Notes under the pieces: model-generated | What the model was told of the DNA's origin: nothing | Seen by the model: the letters and a program-made list of their open reading frames with translations, nothing else | Database searches by the model: none | Program-made: the position numbers and the translations under genes | Assembly (NCBI GenBank): GCA_019429305.1 | Contig: JAHYIR010000015.1 | Span: forward strand, 1-46,781 | Length of the DNA stretch: 46,781 nt | Source: Candidatus Cloacimonadota bacterium | GTDB taxonomy: Bacteria > Cloacimonadota > Cloacimonadia > Cloacimonadales > JAJBBL01 | Direction: 5' to 3' | In this document: positions 41,821-46,781 of the stretch, in pieces | Position numbering within the stretch: the first letter of the stretch is position 1 | Layout: the number at the start of each line of letters is the position of its first letter

Positions 41821-42284
41821 TGTTTCTCCTTAAAATAAATAAGATAGTTGTTATTTATTATTGATGCACTATTGGACACTTTGTCCGTTATCGTCAGATA
41901 ATGAAATATGTGGTTGGTTTACCGCCGGTAGCGATAGATATTATATGATAGTGGGTAAAAATAGATTATAGTCTGATAGATCCAAAATCGCCTCATGCCA
42001 AACTAACCTCAAAGCATAGACAATTAAACACAACACCTCGTCATAAAATTTAAGCTTTTATCTGTAATGCCACCGCCGCAAAAATCCTAACTATGAACTC
42101 CAAACTACCGTTAATTCAGTAGTTCAAATCTCGCTCTAACATCTTTGCCTATCGGCATTGAATTTTATTTCGACATGATATCTACTATAGTTATTAGTCC
42201 GCAATCTCACTCAATTTGTCAAGCATTATCTTTTGCCACTAAAAAAAATTTGTTTAATTTAAAATCATTGTAACATAGACTTCA
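41821..42284. other. AT-rich intergenic stretch, nothing recognised
   Basis: About 460 bp between divergent genes. No open frame with family likeness, no tRNA-like fold, and no module shared with the repeat islands apart from a TTGTCAAGCATTATC segment near 42216. It probably holds the promoter of the minus-strand gene ending at 41820, but no -10/-35 pair is convincing. Confidence 0.5.
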
Positions 42285-42493
42285 GCCTGTTTATCTGTCA
42301 TCCTGAGTGATCCGGCTCTTTTGCCTGATTGTATCGAAGGGTGCTACCGGAGCCAAGCAAGCGTAAATAATCATGCCCCGAATGGGGTATGTAATAAGAT
42401 AGCCTGACATTTCAATGTCAGGTATTGAAATGGATCGAATCCCGCCCGCCGCCCAATGGAGCTGAACTTCATTATCTGCTAAAGTCAGATAGA
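42285..42493. repeat. Intergenic mosaic repeat island 10
   Basis: A 'tagacttcagcctgttt' phrase just before, then 'tgtcatcctgagtgatccgg...gtatcgaagg' (42296-42341), 'agccaagcaagcgtaaataatcatg', and module C copy 4 (42371-42493), which stops partway through its last hairpin. From 42494 to the next gene the sequence is AT-rich; it includes a 14-bp palindrome TATTCTTAAGAATA at 42679-42692 and a short open frame with no family likeness. Confidence 0.75.
42371..42493 (+). repeat. Structured repeat module C, copy 4 (3' truncated)
   Basis: GCCCC-GAAT-GGGGT; CCTGACATTTCAATGTCAGG (42403-42422), in which the C-G pair of other copies is replaced by T-A on both arms; AATGGAG-CTGAA-CTTCATT (42454-42472); and a shortened last stem ATCTGCT-AA-AGTCAGAT. 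Confidence 0.78.
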
Positions 42494-42771
42494 CGAAAAA
42501 TTGTTGAATTTTTAAAAGCAAATAAATTTTATCTTGACAAGGAAAGGCGCATATTAATTTCACTATTCAAGGAGATTTTGATGGAATATTGTATTTATGA
42601 GAACCGTAGTCGATCTTTTGTTTTTTTAGCTGAGTTATTCAAGTGTTTGTATTACTCTATACTTAAACTATAGAAGAATATTCTTAAGAATAGACTATCT
42701 TTATCCCTCTATCCGGCTCATACCCGTCTTAGAGACAGATAGATCCAAAATTGAAATGAAAGGAGATTACT

Positions 42772-45700
42772 ATGAAAGTAAGATCATTAAAAATTCTGAC
42801 CTGTTTATCATGTTTGATAGTTATCGTGAGTTTATTATCGGGAGCTTTTCTGACAGATGTTCCGACTGAGATCATCGAGCCTAACGGAGAGATATTACAG
42901 ATCTTTTCTTCCGGCGACGAGTTTTACAATAGATTGCATGATGCAGCCGGTTATACGATACTGAAAGGTCCGGATGCCTATCATTATTATGCCGTCAGGG
43001 AAGGGGATGCTCTCGTTCCCTCAACATACCGGGTAAGTCAGACCGATCCCTCTATGGCTGCTCTGGAGCCGGGATTAAGGATATCAGAACAGGAATATGT
43101 GTCACGCCGGAATGAAATGGAGAGAACCGGCAGAGAGTGGCTGAGCATCTCACCGAGTACCGGAGTGATCAATAACATCGTGATCTACATCAGATTTGCT
43201 GACCAGGAAGAGTTTGCCACGAGCCGCCAGAACTTCGATAATCGATTTAACAGTCTTACCTCAGCTTCAGTCAGGCACTATTTTCAGGAAGTTTCTTACG
43301 ATCAGATGGATATTATCAGTCATCATTTCCCGGTCTGTGATATATCCACCAATCTCTCCTATCAGGATCCTCAACCCCGTAATTACTATATGCCCTATCA
43401 TCCGGAGAATAATCCGATAGGTTATGAAAGTGGTACCGGTCAGCAGTGGCAGAGAGTTCATACGTTGTTCAGGAATGCCATCTTCGCCATCAGAGATCAG
43501 GTTCCGAGTGGTCTGATAATAGATTCCGATAACGACGGTTATCTTGATAACGTCACCTTTATAATCAGGGGTAACCATTCCAGCGGTACCTGGCTCTGGC
43601 CCAGAATGGCGTGGGATAATCTTTTCTACGACACCTCCATCAACAATAAACTGCTCTGGCAATTTACTCTGCAGAGTGAAAATATGAGTAGTGTTTATGT
43701 CTTATCGCACGAGACTTTTCATACCAAAGGGGTACAGGGAACAGGAAAATTTGCACCTGATCTCTATACCGGATACGGTTATACGCCTGTAGGCGAATGG
43801 GATCTTATGGCTCACGGATTTGTCCACATGGGTGCCTGGATGAAATATAAATATACGGGTAATAGTTGGATCTCCTCAATACCTGAGATAACAGCTTCCG
43901 GAACCTACACCCTGAACCCTTTGACCTCACCGGTAAATAATGCCTATATGATCGCCTCTCCCAACGCAGATAATCAGTTCTTCGTTGTTGAATACAGGAA
44001 AAAAGAGGGATACTATGAGAATAATCTTCCAGGTTCAGGCTTGTTAGTTTACCGGATCTTTCCAACCGATCATGGTAATAATCACCCCAACCGTCTGGAG
44101 GTATATATATATCGACCAGGCGGTACCGTCTTAAACCCCGATAATCCCTCTGCCTCCAACGGACAGCTCAGTAGAGCACATTTCACTTCTAACTCCGGCA
44201 GAGCTAGTATTAACGATTATTTGACCAATCCGACCAGTTTTCTGCGGGATGGCAGTGTGGGTGGCTTATCTATTTATGATGTCAGCGAAGCAGGAGAGAC
44301 GATCAGTTTTAAGGTTCAAATGGAATTGGCACCTTCTCAGCCGACATTACGCTCTCCCATTAATGGAACTCTAATAGACAACTTCAGTAACTGCTTGTTG
44401 GAATGGAACCATGTTAATGCCCAATCATATTCGATCGAGGTCTGGAAAAATAATCCCTATCTGCTGATAGAATCAGCAAGTAATATTATGGATCAGCAAT
44501 ATGTGATCCAGGCGACGCTGCAGCCCAGTACAACTTATTATTGGAAGGTAACTGCTCAAAATCCTTACGGTTCAGCTACCAGCAGTACAGGAATCTTTGC
44601 TACAACGAACGGAATGCCGATCGGTCCGAGCGAACCGATCAGACCTGAGAATGGCGACCCGGAAACTGACCGGACAATGATCAGTTTCGAGTGGCCGGGC
44701 AGCTCTAATGCTCAGACATATTCATTTATTTTCTTCCGGGATGATCCATACCAGGAGTTGATCAATATATCAAATCTGACGGAGCCAAGCTATATCTACA
44801 ATGCAAGCTCCCTGGAACCACAGACCCTTTACCGCTGGATGGTCAGTGCCGATAACTCCTACGGATCGGGTTGGAGCCCGGTGTGGTCATTCACGACCAT
44901 TGGTGCGCCAGGTCCAAATGAATACTGGATGAATAATGACATAGTATTTTTTAACAGCCAAGATAGCCGGTACTTTTACGATTCATTAGGACCGTTCGGG
45001 CAATACAGGAATAATGAATATAAAACAATGACATTCAGGACAACAATCCCCAATGCCCAGATGATGTGTAAATTCCTTCTCTATGATATAGAAGAGGATT
45101 TTGATTATCTATATATCTATGATGGATTCGATGTTAGCAAACCTCTGATCCAGTATCTGCATGGGATGTCAACCGATCCGGTAACTATCGTATCTAATAA
45201 TAGTAGTGGTGCTCTTACATTCAAGTTTTTATCCAATGGGACTAACAGAAGGGATGGCTGGACGGCAGTATTATCTCTTATGGGACCACCCCAGAATCTG
45301 ACATTCACTACCGGAGACCGGTTTGCTATCCTGAACTGGGAGGGTATCGGCTCACCCGATGGTTATAATGTCTACCGTAACGATGTCCTGATCACCACCA
45401 CTCCCCTAACGGGTAATACCTACAGTGATTATTACCTGCTGAACGGCACTACCTATGTGTATTATGTCAAGGGGGTCTATGACGGTATTGAATCGGGTCC
45501 CTCACAGAGTGTTACCGTAGTGCCGGCAATCGACACGGAGATCCTCATCGGAACCGGTACATCAAGCTCAATAATGCCTTTTTCTTTCGTTCAATCAAAT
45601 AGTCTGACCCAACAGATCTATCCTAATTACTTGATAGGAAGACAGGGAACTATAGAACAGATAACTTTTTTTGCAGCCTCTAATTATAACAATTACACCG

Positions 45701-46781
45701 GTCAGAGGCATGTCAAGATCTGGATGGGTGAGGTTGATGACAGCTATATGGACGACGAATACTGGATCCCTTCTGATCTGTATCAACTGGTATTTGACGG
45801 GATGATAGAATTCCCTATTGGACCAAGTGTTATTGAGATACCCCTGTCAACTCACTTTGAGTACAATGGCGGGCATTTAGCTATCAAAGCATACCGGGTC
45901 TATGATCCTGAAGGTACAGCCCCACCACAATACTTTAATCGTTCTAAGTGTACCTGGGGGGTTGATGAGTATAAATTGGCTATGGTACTTATGAGCAATG
46001 ATCAATTCGACCCTGAAAATCCACCTTCAGATGGTCATGTCTACCATACAGCTATTCCTGATATCAGAATTATACTCAATCCCTCAACATCAACTGATCA
46101 CATATTCGATGTCGGGGCGGGGACAGAACTGCACAGCAGGTTACCGGTCAGTATGAATAACAGGACAAGCCTCTCTCAGACGATCTATCCAGCTCATAAT
46201 TTTGCCTTTCAAGGTAATGTAAAGGGGATCAAATACTACAGCAACTTTACCGAAGCGGTAGGCAATAAGCAGATCAGGGTCTGGGTAGGTGAAACCGGAG
46301 CCAATAATCTCTCCGGTGGCTGGATATCGTCGAATAATCTGCAACTGGTATTCTACGGGTCGGTGAATTTTCCTGCCGGCTCTAATACGATCAATATCCC
46401 GTTTGATACTGATTATTATTACAGTGGTCAGAATCTGGTAGTCATGATCGAAAGAAACTTTGAACTTTTTTCTTATAGTGACCAGAATAGATTTCTGACT
46501 ACCTCGACCGGATTGGCGGCTCAGAGCCGTTTTAACTATGGAAATTCTGTACCCTTCAGTCATACAAATCCTACCGGCGGCTATTTAACCGATGCCATAC
46601 CGAATACGACCTTTGTTTTCCAACTGGCAGACGAGTGGGCTTTTGAAATGGGGACCAGGGTCAATTTCAGTAATATCTTACCGATGTGTATGAACTGGCG
46701 GAACAGCCTCAGTCAGACCATCTATCTGGCCAGCGAGATCAATGCTCCCGGAAACCTGATGATCACGGGGATAAGTTATTT
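42772..46781 (+). CDS. Secreted M6-family metalloprotease (immune inhibitor A-like), partial
   Basis: At least 1336 residues; the end lies beyond the window. The start is ATG 42772 with AAGGAG ahead. Signal peptide about 1-25. The catalytic domain carries HETFH at residues 313-317 (codons at 43708-43722), followed by the M6-type G and VGEWDLMAHG, which supplies the third zinc ligand region and the Met-turn. Before it lies a typical N-terminal segment (about 40-150). After about residue 520 come two Fn3-like domains (LEWNHVNAQSYSIEVW, FEWPGSSNAQTYSFIFF), a CUB-like domain (MTFRTTIPNAQMMCKFLLYDIEEDFDYLYIYDG), another Fn3, and at least two and a half copies of a ~185-residue beta module with (T/N)SL(S/T)Q(Q/T)IY at its start. 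It likely degrades host or environmental protein; a sorting domain may lie beyond the edge. Confidence 0.9.
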   Translation, partial: MKVRSLKILTCLSCLIVIVSLLSGAFLTDVPTEIIEPNGEILQIFSSGDEFYNRLHDAAGYTILKGPDAYHYYAVREGDALVPSTYRVSQTDPSMAALEPGLRISEQEYVSRRNEMERTGREWLSISPSTGVINNIVIYIRFADQEEFATSRQNFDNRFNSLTSASVRHYFQEVSYDQMDIISHHFPVCDISTNLSYQDPQPRNYYMPYHPENNPIGYESGTGQQWQRVHTLFRNAIFAIRDQVPSGLIIDSDNDGYLDNVTFIIRGNHSSGTWLWPRMAWDNLFYDTSINNKLLWQFTLQSENMSSVYVLSHETFHTKGVQGTGKFAPDLYTGYGYTPVGEWDLMAHGFVHMGAWMKYKYTGNSWISSIPEITASGTYTLNPLTSPVNNAYMIASPNADNQFFVVEYRKKEGYYENNLPGSGLLVYRIFPTDHGNNHPNRLEVYIYRPGGTVLNPDNPSASNGQLSRAHFTSNSGRASINDYLTNPTSFLRDGSVGGLSIYDVSEAGETISFKVQMELAPSQPTLRSPINGTLIDNFSNCLLEWNHVNAQSYSIEVWKNNPYLLIESASNIMDQQYVIQATLQPSTTYYWKVTAQNPYGSATSSTGIFATTNGMPIGPSEPIRPENGDPETDRTMISFEWPGSSNAQTYSFIFFRDDPYQELINISNLTEPSYIYNASSLEPQTLYRWMVSADNSYGSGWSPVWSFTTIGAPGPNEYWMNNDIVFFNSQDSRYFYDSLGPFGQYRNNEYKTMTFRTTIPNAQMMCKFLLYDIEEDFDYLYIYDGFDVSKPLIQYLHGMSTDPVTIVSNNSSGALTFKFLSNGTNRRDGWTAVLSLMGPPQNLTFTTGDRFAILNWEGIGSPDGYNVYRNDVLITTTPLTGNTYSDYYLLNGTTYVYYVKGVYDGIESGPSQSVTVVPAIDTEILIGTGTSSSIMPFSFVQSNSLTQQIYPNYLIGRQGTIEQITFFAASNYNNYTGQRHVKIWMGEVDDSYMDDEYWIPSDLYQLVFDGMIEFPIGPSVIEIPLSTHFEYNGGHLAIKAYRVYDPEGTAPPQYFNRSKCTWGVDEYKLAMVLMSNDQFDPENPPSDGHVYHTAIPDIRIILNPSTSTDHIFDVGAGTELHSRLPVSMNNRTSLSQTIYPAHNFAFQGNVKGIKYYSNFTEAVGNKQIRVWVGETGANNLSGGWISSNNLQLVFYGSVNFPAGSNTINIPFDTDYYYSGQNLVVMIERNFELFSYSDQNRFLTTSTGLAAQSRFNYGNSVPFSHTNPTGGYLTDAIPNTTFVFQLADEWAFEMGTRVNFSNILPMCMNWRNSLSQTIYLASEINAPGNLMITGISY

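Noticed and set aside
42100-42150. tRNA-like GTTCAAATC string at about 42123
   Set aside because: No matching acceptor stem, anticodon arm or CCA-side sequence surrounds it.
42425-42673. 82-codon frame in the intergenic region before the M6 protease
   Set aside because: Its first third is module C and the rest is AT-rich with no family likeness; no ribosome-binding site precedes the start.
42679-42692. 14-bp perfect palindrome TATTCTTAAGAATA as an operator of the M6 protease
   Set aside because: A single AT-rich palindrome about 80 bp before the start, with no second copy and no adjacent regulator gene, is not enough to support a binding site.

Overview
The window reads as a chromosomal segment of an uncultured, moderately AT-rich Gram-negative bacterium. 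Three large secreted proteins end in the YPNPFNP...SGIYFY...KMxLxK domain (FlgD-like / type 9 secretion sorting type). Together with two periplasmic folding isomerases, lipoproteins, YfhO and a likely barrel protein, this points to the FCB superphylum, most likely a Cloacimonadota-like lineage. That placement is inference from protein style. No rRNA gene was seen to test it.

Layout. 1-3110 (minus): a YfhO-type membrane protein overlapping rsmI, which runs off the left edge. 3697-8579 (plus): a DUF523-DUF1722 protein, a secreted Asp-box/sorting-domain protein, a probable barrel protein and a nitroreductase. 8678-11513 (minus): imidazolonepropionase and an acyl-CoA/ACP synthetase-like enzyme. 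11791-16663 (minus): a tightly overlapping five-gene operon (PHP phosphoesterase, small membrane protein, two glycosyltransferases, membrane metallophosphoesterase). 17319-24755 (minus): a small anchored protein, an APC permease fused to a PTS EIIA domain, an SRPBCC protein with a DMT exporter, and a large FG-GAP/Fn3 secreted protein. 25431-27322 (plus): a FAH-family enzyme, then an encapsulated ferritin and its encapsulin shell, closed by a strong terminator. 27506-36168 (minus): housekeeping genes DUF116, fmt, def, yajC, pgpA, two peptidyl-prolyl isomerases, a lipoprotein and dnaA, with DnaA boxes on both sides of dnaA (candidate bipartite oriC). 37066-46781: a rubrerythrin-like protein, a 1221-aa sorting-domain protein (minus) and a large partial M6 metalloprotease (plus).

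Between most transcription units lie 0.2-0.6 kb islands of mosaic repeats assembled from a few recurring modules. Two hairpin modules (A and B) share the same outer arms and usually end in a T tract. A ~130-160 bp module (C) folds into several consecutive hairpins whose stems show paired, compensatory differences among four copies. These islands avoid the inside of operons, but one runs into the 3' end of the DUF116 gene and supplies its last ~22 codons.

Functional themes are iron/oxidative-stress storage (encapsulin plus ferritin, rubrerythrin-like protein), envelope biogenesis (SurA-like and PpiC-like proteins, YajC, PgpA, glycosyltransferases), secreted adhesin/protease-like proteins, amino-acid metabolism and replication initiation. 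The best candidates for something new are the structured module C family and the interchangeable hairpin modules. The encapsulin-ferritin pair is a recognisable nanocompartment in an unusual host.
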